DNA of 64,000 nucleotides, taken from NCBI GenBank assembly GCA_029891345.1, contig CM057009.1, positions 230,259,178 to 230,323,177 on the forward strand, written 5' to 3'. The notes beneath the pieces are model-generated. The model worked only from the letters and a program-made list of their open reading frames with translations, ran no database searches and was not told the DNA's origin. The stretch comes from Dryococelus australis (lineage: Eukaryota > Arthropoda > Insecta > Phasmatodea > Phasmatidae). Every line of letters starts with the position of its first letter. Positions within the stretch are counted from its first letter, which is position 1. The position numbers and the translations under genes are program-made. Shown here piece after piece: positions 34,113 to 46,859 of the stretch.

Positions 34113-36230
34113 CTACTGGCCGTTTCCCTGCATCCTTGTTGTAGGCCCTTTGTAGGTGTCGAGGTGCGGATTATTTGGGCATGCACTATGCCAGTGGAAA
34201 ACTGTTGTGGGAAGGCAGTGCCGACACAGATACATGAATGGCTGGCTTTTGTCTAGCTGCACTCGTGTTTGCACAGTGTTTCCACGTGCACTGTTATTTA
34301 GCTTATCACCGTGACATGGCATGTTTTCACTGTGCGCACGTGCCATGTACTGTTCCGGTTTGCTTTATAACTGCTTCTCGGGATGGTCTACCTGGTCCTG
34401 TTGCATGTTGTTGTCACTCCATGTGTCTTGTGCCACCATCGTGATTCAATGCGATGAGCTCCAGTTTCATTCAAGAATGATAACAGCCTTGTGAGCCTCC
34501 TCCATATTGCTGTTCAGGAAAGGTAGCAGTGCAGCTCTGTATTCTGGTAAGGTGGTTTTGGCAATGATTTTCAGCAAGTCTCAGTCCGGCAGTTGTGGGT
34601 GGAATCACTTGATTAGATGTGCCTTTTGGGTGGTGAATATCGGTAGTTGTTCACCAGGCTGTTACTCCTGTCAGAGTAACTTGCTTTGCGCTTGTAAAGA
34701 TGTAAATATACTTCCATATCTGCACTGGAAAGCATTCAGAAACTCTTCCCACTACATGCCATAGTGGTTTACAGCACCCTATCACTTTCCTGGTTCTCCT
34801 TGCAATTGACTGCCGATGCAACTGGCTCACTCGTCTTCACTAATACCTTAGAGTTACAGACGTGTAGTGCAATCTTTTAAGAAATACCTAGGGTGTTCGC
34901 TTGCCATTCCATTAAAAGTAGGCAGGTGTTGAAATAGTGTCGGTGTGCGTTTCGGGCCACTGGTGGTGTCTGGGCTGCTTCTGTCTTATCTCAGTTCTCT
35001 TTGCTGCTCCCTTTCTGTTTGCCAGCTCGGCGCAGGTTGCGTACTGTAGCAATTGGCGGGGAAAGATGATAGAGGTGTCCATGCCAGAAAGACGTGAGAA
35101 AGATGGTTAGAATTTGCTGTGTAAATATTGGTGTTGGTTGGTAAGCAAAAATTGTGGTAGGTAAGGTGTGATGGGTGGAAGTGGTAGAGGTAACCGGGGT
35201 AGGTTTGGCAATGGTTGCGAGCACTGATCATGCGGTGCCGGTTGATTGGCAGTTGTCGCAGGTGATTTGTGGTTGCCGGTATCTTCGACCTTGCAGTGTA
35301 CTCTCTCAGCTTGCGCTACCTTTTCGTTTGTTCCTTCCCTCTCGCTGTGATACACAGTGTTTACCATGGTGATTCATTCTCAGTCTGTTGGCGCATTATT
35401 CCCCAAACTGTCTTCCGCTTGGCACACTGTATCACCGGGCTGGTTGCCCGTGAGTAAATTGGTTGATATGGTGTTTATCAAGGTCGGTTTCAACTGTTCA
35501 AAGCACTCGTCGAAAATAAAATGCAATCCTCTTGCGGTGTGTAACTCTGTGTGGCTCATGCAGTCTTTGTGCACTTGTATGTGTTACCATGTACACATGC
35601 TTGGTGTGGTTCCTGATGTTGTGCATATCAATCTCCCGCACAAATTTAACTGGTACGAATTTTGAATTTCGTAAATACTGTCCGAATGTTCTGTCGTCTA
35701 GTCTTCCCCACCATTGCATTCATCGCAGTTGCTATTTCAGGCTGGTCTTTCGATTGCACTTGCAAAATCGGGCCCCAATTTCGTATTTGTCTACCACATC
35801 CAGTGGGTTTTGACGTAGACACTGCGGACACAGTGGTGCCGGCGCATGGTATTGCCTTTGTCCAGCCATGGTGGTTTGACAACACTAACATGTGGGCACA
35901 GAAACATGGATGCGGAAGCGCGGATGCTGAAGCACGGATGTGGAAGCACGAGTGCAGAAGCCCAGCATGGATGTGAGCACGGCACTGTGTGGAGCAGGGG
36001 TTAATAGATGGCAGGCGCACATATGACAGGTGGCATGTGGTGAGTGCGTAGCGTGGGAGGGAGGAACCACTTTAGTTTCCTTTCTCCATCTCCTGCTTCT
36101 TGGCATGTGGCGGCCGGCGGTTACATCAGGGAGTGGAGGGGTAGCATTGGTACTCTCCCCGGTGCTTCTGTCCCTCTGCTCAGTGATGAGGTGTTGCGCC
36201 AGTGACGTTATGCCTCCCGATCCCAAATGA
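34113..36230 (-). pseudogene. Gypsy gag region remnant
   Basis: A CCHC-like knuckle (LCRHCLPTTVFHWHSACP) in the minus frame 34113-34346 marks nucleocapsid. Upstream (35-36.2 kb) are longer minus frames with low-complexity or unrecognised text, where gag would lie. The capsid part is not recognised. Fossil. Confidence 0.4.
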
Positions 36231-36708
36231 CTGCCTTGCAGCCCTTGTTCATCCACGCTAGAGAAATGACGAGTGCCTTTGTTGTTTTGGCATGCTTTTC
36301 CCTGCTGACTATTTGCAACCTTCCTGGCATTGCTGGAGCATCTAGAAGGTGTATCGATGGTCCATTTGCCTTGTGGTTCGCCTGGTTGACCACACCATTA
36401 CCTTGTTGTGAATAAATCCAGGGGAAATGCTTTGATAATATTGTGTAAAGGCAGGAGGAGGGGGGATTAGAAAAAGTTGGAAACATTTGGGAAAATATTT
36501 CAGGCATAAGAAGTCTTCAGGAAAAATTGTTTCGATTCTAAGAAGAGCATTTGCCCCAAACTTGGGTGATATTTTACTATGCGTGTCTAATTTGCAGAAG
36601 ACTGTAAGATAGTGCCAAGGTGTTGATCAATCAGGATATTAGTTCGGTGACAAACGGTGAACGTAGTTTAGAATCTCGGTGGAGATAATTACCAAGCGTA
36701 CCAGATAT

Positions 36709-37862
36709 TGTCAGGTTGACAATATCGTGAAGTCGGAATTCGTTCCTCAGGGTCGTTCGGCTGACGACCATGGCAAATCCTGTAAATGCAGTTGTCACCT
36801 CTTAGAACAAAATCAATACTGATTGAATAATTTCCTAACTTGTTGCATTGTGGTATTTCTGGGCCCCCCAAATGCACATGCATAGCACTGTTACTTAGTA
36901 TACCGACTTGTGACCATTTCAAACATACCTGCACAGTAAATTACAGATTATGAAAATTGGCAGGAGAAGGCCCATACTTAAAATGCCTTGCGGCGAATTG
37001 GAAATAAATCACCTGTGTAAACTCGTCACTGCTGATATTTATTCAGATATGTTGCTGCATTTCCATAGAAGAAAACTTATATTTTTTCAGCTTTTTAACC
37101 CATCAGCTTGGGTGATACTTCTAAACGACATGTGGTCACATAAAATAAATTAGTACATTAAAGCCTACCCACGAGATGCAAACACTGGGTAGGTGCGAGG
37201 GGCGGTAAATTCTTGGGCTGCTGAAAAATGAAAAAGTTTCGGTATCTAAAATAACTATTCCAGTGAAGTGATTAGTCCAACATTATTATGGCTGCCGATC
37301 ACACGAAACACGAGCACCGACGTGATGCGGAACACCCCACAAAGACGAATAACTACTGAACTCTCTCTGCGTGGCTTGCTGACCAGCTTGGCGGGCTGGC
37401 ACCCCGCGCTGCACTACTTCCTTGCACACAGCATTTGCAAATCGGACAAATACACTGCGTGCTGGTTGTTACACATTGCTTACAAAAATAACCCTGTAAA
37501 TAATAATAATTGTGAGATAACATCAGAACTGCATAAATGATGGGGAGTTTAAAAAAACGTAAATGAACATGAAAGAAAATTTCAAAAAGACACTTTGAAA
37601 CACTGCGTGTTTTAGGGCTTCGAAGGCAGGTGTATTTATTAGTTGTGTCCCCTTTTGTGAACTTACCTTTCCCTTTAGATGCACAAATTAATAAACAGGG
37701 TCTACTTACAGATTCCTGCACCACGCGTACTTGGTCGGAGCTCTCTCTGCTCTCAACTTGCGTCATCCCTTGCCACACAGTACTGCACTTGCGCTCATAT
37801 AGCATGTACACACTCTGTGTTATGTAACCTGGTGCAGCAGGCAAACTCGTTATGGAGAAGGC
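36709..37862 (-). repeat. LTR (5' LTR of minus-strand Gypsy fossil)
   Basis: Direct-repeat partner of 29340-30487. The 172-codon minus frame through it (37353-37871) is not shared by the other LTR copy and is not a gene. Confidence 0.8.
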
Positions 37863-38084
37863 ACACGCCAAACAGTTGTATCATTCCTTTTGGATCATGA
37901 TCTTCGTACTGTTTAAACACCACATCGGGTTGGTAGCTATCTAACACCACAACACATACGGCTCACTTCAATCATTCTGGCCAAGGAGTATGCCAGTAAG
38001 CTTGCACAGCGATCCATTTATCTTTAAGGTATAACCAAGTCACTTACGATTCAGTGCTAACACCTGAATAATCTTGTGTTATCA

Positions 38085-38327
38085 CTACGATACTGAGATG
38101 CGAGACAGACTTTCTCCCCTTCTCCTGCATGAGCCTACATTACCACGGCCATCACGCGACAGGGGCAGGTCGATGTGGTGCGTAAGGGAGCCAGCGAGAA
38201 CAACTCTCTCTCGCCGCTCCATGTCATCACTACACCTCGCGCAAGGGAAGACGTGCCACACCTCCTCTTCAGGTGTATCATTCATTACCAACAGGAAGTT
38301 TGTGCGGTTCACCACTGCTCTGCTCAA
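38085..38327 (-). pseudogene. possible LINE reverse-transcriptase C-terminal fragment
   Basis: The 80-codon minus frame contains NDTPEEEVWHVFPCARC followed by MERRERVVLAG. This resembles the His-Cys segment after the RT domain of R1/Jockey-like LINEs (D(T)xEHxxFxCPR....R). The match is partial: the usual CxxC before it is not visible, and no upstream RT was found. It could instead be chance within the Gypsy flank. Confidence 0.2.
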
Positions 38328-38479
38328 AGTTTACATCAGTCACCGTTACCTCATTGTCTCCACCACACTTTCGCAAATTGGTAACATTACAGTGCACAGT
38401 GACTCACTTTTTACGCCTATATCACAGGCCGCATTGGCCCATAAGGCATATGTTTACATCTTCAGGTAGTGTTCGCTTT

Positions 38480-39260
38480 AAAAATTGCGGCAGTGTTTAC
38501 ATGTTATCAATATTTGTGTTGTTACGAAATATTTTGAGCAGAATTATTTAGTACTCTTAACGTAATTCAACGAGTGCTTCATGGCCATTTCAGCATTTGT
38601 TTACAAATGTTAATGTAAATTTCAGCAATATTTATGTTAATTCTACCATTCACAAAGCAGTTCCTAACTGCTTTTCTAGTATTATCATAGCAGAATTTGT
38701 TATTTTCATATAATGTACCGAGTGTTTAAGAGTCAATCCATAAATTGTTTACTACTGTTAATGTATATTTCAAGTGTTTATGTTCATTCTACAACTCGGA
38801 AGGTCATTTCTTATATTTTTTCTACAATTATCATGTAATTATTTGTTTTTTAACATCTGGGAACAAGTGTTCAAGAGTCATTGCATAATTTGCTTGCTGG
38901 TGTTAACGTAAATTTCAACAGCGTTTACATTAATTCTACTACTCACAAAGCAAATTCTAAATGATTTTCTAGTATTCTCATCTCATTGTTTGATATATAA
39001 CATAGTATAATGTGTGTTTAAGAGTCACTACATTATTTCTTTACTATTGTTAATGTAAATTTCTACAATGTTTACATTCATTCTACCACTAAGCCATGTC
39101 TAATTGTTTTCAAATGCTTCTGTAGCATAATTTGCAAGTTTGATGTAATTTAACGAATGCTTTAAAGTCAAGGCACCATTTGTTTACAAGTGCTCACAAA
39201 ATTCCCGGTAATAATTACGTTCATTAAACCACTAATTAAGCTATTCCTTATTACTTTTAC
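38480..39260. repeat. tandem array of about 146-bp units, about five units
   Basis: The block TGTTAATGTAAATTTCAACA, followed by GTTTACATTCATTCTACCA, recurs near 38608, 38754, 38896, 39046 and 39188, giving spacings of 142-150. A second block, GTGTTTAAGAGTCA, recurs in phase near 38725, 38868, 39010 and 39160. Units are diverged; the last copy is the weakest. Confidence 0.7.
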
Positions 39261-40780
39261 ATTATGCTCATTGCTTTTTAGTGGCATTGTGCAGCAACTA
39301 ACTAGGTATATCATTATGCAAATAGTTGGTTACATACATAATCACATTGTTTATACACAAAGTGGGATTATATTGTGTTTATTTACATCGGCATTCATGC
39401 ATATATTACTATGATATATTAAACCGCCGATTTATCATGCAACTAAAGATTACTGTTAAACCAACACAGCATGAGAGTTCAACTGTGGGTGGCCAGTTTG
39501 GCGTTGGAGGGGAACGCCATAATGGGGACTCATGCGACCCTCTTAACGTCGCCAGACCAACCAGTGCTCTACACCACCTCCACCAGCAGCCAGCACTGCA
39601 TCCAGTACACACAGGTCTTACAGACTAAGACCGTGCATCCCCCACAAGCCGCCAACCACCTTTGCACTTGGTGTGTTGTGCCATCTCGGAGACTGTGGGG
39701 TCAAACGGTCACAAGAGGACGGGCCATTTCATGTGAACCACACATTCACAAGAGCCCTCTCGACCACTTTGATGGTATCTGGATTGGATCATAAAAGCAT
39801 GGAAAGTGTTTGATGTTTGAAATGTGGTAAATGGTTTTCCAGGTTAGCGGGCACCAGTGTGGAGAGAACAATTTGTTTGAGGTAATGGGGCCAACAGCCC
39901 AGGAGTGGCCTCCTCCGATTATCCTCTGTCTGGTTGCTGTTGATGATGTAGAACTGTATATCCATATTGCTTAGTATAGTAGGAGGTATTGTAGCTCCCC
40001 CTAAACACTTTGCTCACTCCTGAAAGGTTGTATCATGCCACCTTAAAAGCTTAAATTAAACTTTTATAAAAACGACTCATGGCCGAGAAACAGTCATGAA
40101 ATAGATACGAGTGCGAATCCATTTCAACAACACAATTGATATGAAAAATTCTTATATGAGACATTTAAACAACTCTCCTACATTTAGGTGGTATGGCGCT
40201 AGTCTGGAGAAAATATTTATGCACATTGAGATACCATACAAATATTATTATTAAGACCACACAACTTGGAAATGTAAACATACTTCCATGCACGTGATAT
40301 AAAACACAATAATAATAAACTCTTCACAAGTAATTAACGCTAATAAACACTGCAAAATAAATTAAAATGTCATGCAAAATACCTACAATACTATATAATA
40401 AAACAAAACATATCACTCTCGTACATGTGATGCATACATGCTACACTTTAATGTAAAAACTTACCTCACTTAGCTGGGGGCCATTCATACGTCGCTGGTG
40501 ATGGGTTGCTCCTACTTGCAGCATCTGGCCAGCGGCCTGAAGTTACCATGTAGCCATTACTTGTAGATGCTCTGTATTCTCATCTGCTCATGTCTTGGAA
40601 ATTCCGTTGCAGTGATGGCTGTCTTGTTCATTGCTGCATGCCCACATGCCATACACATCGCACATCGTGACCAGCATAGTCGCCGGGGAGGGTGGGGTAG
40701 AGGCTGCCCTCCAATCCCGCATCATACCGTCACACAAGGGCGTCACGACATCATCAGATTTGACCCTCATCTAGCGATCC
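39261..40780. other. region 3' of the second minus-strand Gypsy fossil
   Basis: May contain the 3' LTR of the element ending near 40790, but no direct-repeat partner was found beyond 45.6 kb. Otherwise nothing recognised. Confidence 0.35.
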
Positions 40781-40789
40781 TGGCCATCC

Positions 40790-41839
40790 TCAGGTGGCCC
40801 ACCTGCTTGGCTTGATGCAGCATCCTTTGTTGTTACTCTTGACATGTTGATTTTTGTTGGCAGATGACTGTTGTCTGTTGCGATAGAGTCTGCTCGAGCC
40901 CCTGTAAATGTGAACTAGTCGGGCATCTCGGCTGGACATGTGCTTGTCAGTATGGTTGGCCGCCAAATAAACAGCGTCGGTGAGTGGTGATTTTATGTTT
41001 TCGCTCCTGTAATCACCCAGTACGGATGTGTTGATGCCGGGTGTCGTGATGCCGGCGGTGTTGGATCTCAGTCCATCACGATGGTGAACTGCTGACCTGC
41101 CCCTGCCAATACGTACTCGATAAGAGGTGTTTTCCAAAATGTTGGTGAATATGTGCGAGCCACCCCATTTAGCTGCTAGCCTGTAGACTGAAGGTGTGGG
41201 CGGACATAAACTTGTCCGTACTGGAGAGGTAGTGGCAGGTATTTTGGAAGGTGATACCCACTTCACTGCGTAGCGGCGATGGCTTTCGCAGGCTTCCTGG
41301 AGCATGTGCTCTCTCTTATCCTCCCTGTCTTCTCCATCTGAGTGACTCGTACTGTGCTACCTTGCCCCACTCTGTAACTTGCCAGAATGGGAAGGTCACG
41401 ACCTTGGATAAGCTGAGTGTGTGTCTAGCCGGTGGCCTGGTTTTCACGTGTACTCAGCTTGAACAACGCGGCAGGCAAATGTTTCACACAGGAGGTGTAG
41501 TTATCACCCATGCACAAATGTGACTGTGTTTTGAGGTCTTGTTTACATTGTTTTGTAGCTTTTGCACGTGGATGATAAACCACTGTCACGAAGTGCTGCA
41601 CTCCCCACCGGATACTGCAGGTGCGCCATACGTGGTCGGTGAACTGTGTGCCGTTGTCACCTCGGGAAAAATTCAGTTTCCAATACTTTCCCAATGGTTC
41701 GGGCATGAGCACTTGAGATGCCGTACACTTCGACCCAGCATGAAAATAGGCCTATCACAACCACAATGAAGTGCTTTCCTTTTAAAGTGTGTGGGTAAGG
41801 GCCCATTAAATCTAATGACACTGCCTCAAATGGTATCAT
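40790..41839 (-). pseudogene. Gypsy integrase remnant
   Basis: Minus frames show VSLDLMGPYPHTLKG and SCWVEVYGISSAHAR (41657-41839), then RGDNGTQFTDHVW and YHPRAKATKQ (41425-41712). Next comes a C-terminal module GGSHIFTNILENTSYRVR in a 171-codon frame (40790-41305). The wording is close to the plus-strand integrase at 16.5 kb. Fossil. Confidence 0.75.
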
Positions 41840-42547
41840 GGGTTCTCTTTGTTGCTGTTGCTGTGTTCCATCGGTGCGACGGCTTTTGAAATGGTTTCAT
41901 GCCATGCACACGCAAAATCCCTTATGTTCCCTGTCACACCTGGCCAGTAAAAATGTTTTAACATGTTTTTATAGGTTCTTTGGTGCCTTGATGTCTATAA
42001 ATTTCACTGGTTTGCACATTTGCAACACTGTTCCACATGTGGCTGCCAGGACGTATATAAACCACGTGCATTGTTTATATCCGAGCATGTTTCCATGCAA
42101 TTGTCAACAACATGACAAATTTGTTTTATGCACATATTGTCCATTTTTTGGAAACTGGGCACTGTATTTTAGTACTGATGACATTCTTGTGTAGCATGTC
42201 GATATTTGCACTGGTGTTAACACTATCAGGTTGTTGCACTAGATTCATGATGGTGTTGACATATGGGGTATGTCTTCCCACTCTTTCTCGTCGCAGGCAA
42301 TTATTTCGCCCTGTGCAAGTGACACATGGTCAGCCAGCTGATTATCTCCCCTAGCTACATGATGCACTTCGAAATTGTAGGACTGCAAGAAAAGTGCCCA
42401 GTATGTGAGCTTATTGCGGATTTATTTTATGCTGTGCAGCCATACGGGGTAGCGATTGTCAGTGTGCAGCATGGAGCATTGGTGCTCGAGCAGTTAGTGG
42501 TGCTTTTAGAAACTCCACACTACTGCGAAACATTCATGCTCATTCAA

Positions 42548-43664
42548 CTACACTGAACTTGGCACTGCTGAAGACAATGAGTTCTTGTCGTCCCCTAGCT
42601 GGAAAAATATGGCGCCCATGCTTTGCACACTGACATCGGTTTGTATGTAAAGCTGGCGAGTGTGATCGTGATGTGCTAAGGCAGGACACTCATGAAAACA
42701 ATGTTTCAGTTCGTTGAAACTTTTCTGATGTTCTTCTAGCCACTTGAATTTTACGTTCGGTGACATAAGCACAGTGAGAGTTGCGGTGACTATGGCGAAT
42801 TCAGCTATGTATTCTCGCAGCCAGTTTTCGAGGCCAAAGAATTATCTCAGCGGTTTGGGTGTTGTGGGTGCTGGATGGGCTTCGATCATGCAAACCTGTT
42901 CTTCTGTGTGACAGCTCCCTTTCTCGTCCACAATGTGCTGAGGAATTTTATTTCTGCCTTACCGATGTGACATTTTCAATTTGCGCATGTGAGGCAATTG
43001 ATGGCTAGGTGCTCAAGAATGAGGGATAGATGGTGGATGTGGTCATCCCACATCTCTGACCACATGACCACATCGTCGAGGTAGGCCAAGGCAAATTCTC
43101 CAATAAAGACGTCCATAACTCTCACCATCATACCTTGGAATGTAGATGATGTGCACTTGAGGCCAAATGGCATGGCACAAAATTGAATTGTATGCCCATC
43201 GGGTGCAGAGAAGGCTGTTTTACATCGATCTTATGGTCGCCGTTGCAATTGCCAATATCCACTGTAGAGATCGATTGTGGTCAGAAATTTGCCACGACCT
43301 AATGTACCAAGGGCATCCTTATCATGGATGAAGGGCGGTGGAGCGCTCTGAGGGACTTGATTCAACTGATGGAAGTCTACACAAAACTGCCATGATCTGT
43401 CCTTAGGCAATCAAGTGATTGCTTAATTGAACTCAGTGTTGGGTGGCTCTATCATGCCGTTTCGCAGCATTTCTGAAATCTGCTCCTTGAATATCTGACA
43501 CGGGTGTGGCTGGTAAAGATGTGGGCATTCAAATTTAGGATGTTCTGTGACGAGAGTGATATAATGTTTAGCCAATGTGGTGCGGCATAGTGGATCTGTG
43601 TTGTGAATAAATCACGTCGCTCATTCAGGAGTTGCTGCATGGTATCGCGGAACTCAGCTGGCAC
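42548..43664 (-). pseudogene. Gypsy RT and RNase H remnant
   Basis: RT: MPFGLKCTSSTFQGMM and the catalytic FALAYLDDVVMWSEMWDDHI (42976-43173), with the N-terminal part in 43452-43664. Start of RNase H: FKWLEEHQKSFNELKH and LYIQTDVSVQSMGAIFFQ (42548-42772). Fossil, broken. Confidence 0.75.
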
Positions 43665-43749
43665 TGAATGATCTAGTTCATGTAACAGTACTTCCAGTAG
43701 TTTCCAAGCTGGTTTGGGGTCCAGGTTATAGACTGTTCACCTTCCCTTC

Positions 43750-44220
43750 TGACAGAAGTGTATGTGGCGTGCTGCAGATTCCACCATGGTGTTCTGATCT
43801 GTTAGCCATGGGATGCCTAGTATCAGGTCCTCCTGAATGTCGTTGAATACATATGCAGTGATGTTTGTTTCAATATCCCGGATGTGTATGGTTAAGGTCA
43901 ACTTCTCCTGCGACCTCGCCGGTGTACTGGTGGTTAACTAGGTGAACAATCTGTTGTATAGGTCGGATGTGCCTGATGTTAATTATGTGGGTGCATGTGA
44001 AGTTATGAGAGTCTGCTGTGTAGACAAGATCTCTACATGAATGTTGATTCATCAATACTGAAATGTGGATGAAACTGTTTGTTGGTCCCATGATCTGTAA
44101 TAAAATTAGGCTGTCATCTGTCGCAGCCATGATAAGCCGGAGTAGCTGCGTGGAGAGCACGGGGGGTGTGGCCATTGTTGTTGTTCCCACACATGTGGTA
44201 TGAAGTGGGTATGGCATCAT
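43750..44220 (-). pseudogene. Gypsy protease remnant
   Basis: Minus-strand text near 43790-43860 reads like the retropepsin end, LILGIPWLTDQNTMVE, lying between the gag knuckle and RT. Fossil. Confidence 0.45.
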
Positions 44221-44276
44221 TTTGCTGTGGCGTTGGTCCTGTCAATATTTTCCACCCTAGGACAGGTAGCCTGGGG

Positions 44277-45233
44277 TCACTCTACCCCGAGGTCCTGTTC
44301 CCGACTGTGACTTCCCTTCTCCTCCTCCATAGATGTTGTTGTTCTGCTGGGATATTCATTGTTCCAGTGTGAACCTCTGCACCATCTACACAGTGCGGGT
44401 GGTGTTATTGGATGGATTACAGTGAGAGGAAGGGCAGTGTTGGTTGACTCATGTTCCCTCATTTTGAAAGGTGCATTAGTTGATGATTTGGTTGTACTTG
44501 TTGACACTATTGCACTCGCACGTTAGACCCGAAACTGTCCTTGTTCCCTTAGCGGATGAGCTACGTCGTGATCGCTCCATGGATGGGTCTGGATACTCAC
44601 ATCGAATAACATGACTGTTTGAATGAAGTCATATTCACTGGCCCTAATCACTGGTGCTAGGGCAGGACGTTAATCTGCTCGTGGAGTGCTGGCCACCACT
44701 TCAAAGATCTCTGGATGAGAGGAGTATATAAGGCTAACCTTATTTGTTACTTAACTGTAGAATAATTCTTCTCCCTGTCCCATGTGAATCAACTTGCTGC
44801 ATGATCTTAATTATGTAAAGGTGTTTGCGAAGTGACATTTGCAGGCGTTATTAATTCCACCGACATAATGCCATAATGCAGTATGCCATGCCACCACATT
44901 TTTGCATTACCTCCGAAATTTTCTCCGATGATATTAGGCAAGTCATATTCGTCCACATTGTAATGATCAAGCCTCTTTGTGCAATCCTGTTGGAAGGTTG
45001 CTTGGTTTTTACTGGGAATGACGGAATACATTCGTAGGTGCTGGTGCGATGTGGGGGCTGTAATTGGCTCGCTCAGCTGGAACACGCTGCATTTTGAATT
45101 CCATTGTTCGGTCATCTGCCGCAGTTGGGTCGGCTGGACTAGCAGCATGCAGTGTTTGGGGGGGGGCCATGGCCTTTGTTGTTGCCCCCACGAACATGGC
45201 TTGAAATGGGTGTAGCAGCAACAGTTGTGACAC
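44277..45233 (-). pseudogene. Gypsy gag remnant
   Basis: The 113-codon minus frame (44807-45148) contains a capsid-like segment: NQATFQQDCTKRLDHYNVDE followed by LPNIIGENFGGNAKMWWHGI. It is followed downstream by a knuckle-like LCRWCRGSHWNNE in 44277-44507. Fossil. Confidence 0.5.
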
Positions 45234-45610
45234 GCATTGAGAGCAAGATAATTTTCTTGACCCGTTGATCCCTCCCTTCTCCGCTCATCATGTCGTGTTG
45301 CAGTGTGATGAAATTGATGGCAGCATTTTCCTTCTTGATGTAGGAATGTTGTTGATGATCTACGACAGGATGTGTCATTATCGCAGCAGGCACAGTCGAT
45401 GAGAAACCTCTCGTGTAATGTGACACGCTCTCTGGGTGTAATGCACTTGTCATTGTAAACTCAAACACATCGAGCACAAGAAGTGATGCAGTCCCTATTC
45501 CTTCGCAGCAACTGAAATTTGAACATTTCATAAAATTATGCAGAAAGGGTATTGGTGCATGTTGTGTGGTTAGTTGACCTTCGAAGCAGTTGCATAGAAC
45601 AGGCATGCGA

Positions 45611-46855
45611 ACGGTGTTGGCAAAGCCCTGGACCTGTAGAGAGGTCTAATGCATTATGCACATACATCTTCTGGTACACCCATAGTGTGGCGACACCGTG
45701 CTTTGCTGTAGAGTCCTGCATTCACATATTCTATATGTTCTTTCATGCTGCTTTATTCCTGCATAGGCAGGTGCTGCCCTTGACGAAGTTCAACAAGAAT
45801 AGGTCTAGTTTGGGCATATGATGCACACACTTTAAACATAATTTGGATGACTGTCCATTTTCCTACTGCAAGTCGAGGCATCCAGGATCACCTGCATGAC
45901 GCGGTTGACACAGGTATTCCATTTTGCCAGTTGTTTACATTTTCGTGCCGGGCCACAAGTCCTGACTGGCTCGCAGCTGTCACCCTGCAGTTTAATGCGG
46001 GAGGGGTGGTGTCCCCAGCATGTTCAAGAGGGGGAGGCAGATGGCACGCTACCCCTCAACTGTTTCCCCAAGATGGCTGATGGGGTGGCTGACGTCAGGG
46101 CCTGTGGCGATCGTTGTGGTATCGTACACAGGTCCCAAGATGGCGGATTATCCCCATGGTTATGAACAATGGCAATTAAATCCCTCTGAGAGATACACTC
46201 TGTCCAGCATTTAGGCTGCAGACACTTTAACTTAAAATAGCATTTCTAGTATACAGGAACTTTTTTCTTCATATGTACCGAAAGGCAGACCACTGCCTTA
46301 CCATTTCATGGGAATTTAACGCACATGTGTAACACTTAATTCTTCACATACGTCTCATGCCACTTTCGCAGCAAAAGGTCATCGGCAGACCTGGAGTGCT
46401 GGATTCGCATAATTTATTACGTGACAGCATCACTGTTTATGTACTCTTACGTGAAGTAAACAGCTTTGTCATCCTATATGGGAGTGTTTCTTCATTTTGC
46501 CCCAGGATGTTTAGGGCGCTGCAACCTCTTGCAGCATAAACATAGTTTAACTAATGTACATTTCAAGCGTACGAAATGGCCAACAGTCTCGTGAGCGTAA
46601 AACCAGTGGAGGTGAAGTCAAATGTAATTTATTGTTTGAGTGTATATCAATGTCAGTGCATTATGGCGGAGGCATCCAGGGTTCCAAAGGGACATCGACC
46701 AAACGAGCCCGATCTTTAACTCTACAGAGTTATGGTGCTGGCAAACTTCTACCACTTTTGTCCTAGCCTGTGATATCAGGTGGGTTAAGCACCAACTGTA
46801 CATTCCCTGGAGAACCTCGCCCACATCAATCATAAAAGTGATTTTGAAATAAAAC
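45611..46855. other. possible leader or LTR, nothing recognised
   Basis: The position would suit a 5' LTR of the minus-strand Gypsy fossil, but no repeat partner was found. No host gene seen. Confidence 0.35.
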
Positions 46856-46859
46856 CAAA

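Larger units (their letters stand above)
29340..37862 (-). mobile_element. Ty3/Gypsy LTR retrotransposon fossil with both LTRs, minus strand
   Basis: Two direct repeats of about 1.15 kb (29340-30487 and 36709-37862) bracket about 6.2 kb. On the minus strand that interval reads gag (about 36200-34100), protease (about 33900-33620), RT (33450-32827), RNase H (32555-32230), integrase (about 32230-31410) and a 3' part of about 0.9 kb without recognised domains. The order is that of Ty3/Gypsy. LTR copies differ by roughly 15-20% by eye, with several small indels, so the insertion is old. Coding parts are broken in many places. Confidence 0.8.
40790..45610 (-). mobile_element. Ty3/Gypsy-like LTR retrotransposon fossil, minus strand
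   Basis: On the minus strand the order is gag (45230-44280), protease (about 44220-43750), RT (43660-42970), RNase H (42770-42300) and integrase (41840-40790). All parts are in the Gypsy order and spacing. LTRs were not located by eye. Broken in many places; probably old. Confidence 0.75.

Noticed and set aside
35646-36256. Overlapping frames of 104-124 codons on both strands
   Set aside because: GC-rich, low-complexity part of a Gypsy gag region with openness on several frames at once; not a host gene.
37353-37871. 172-codon minus frame
   Set aside because: It lies inside the right LTR of the Gypsy fossil and the frame is not kept in the left LTR.
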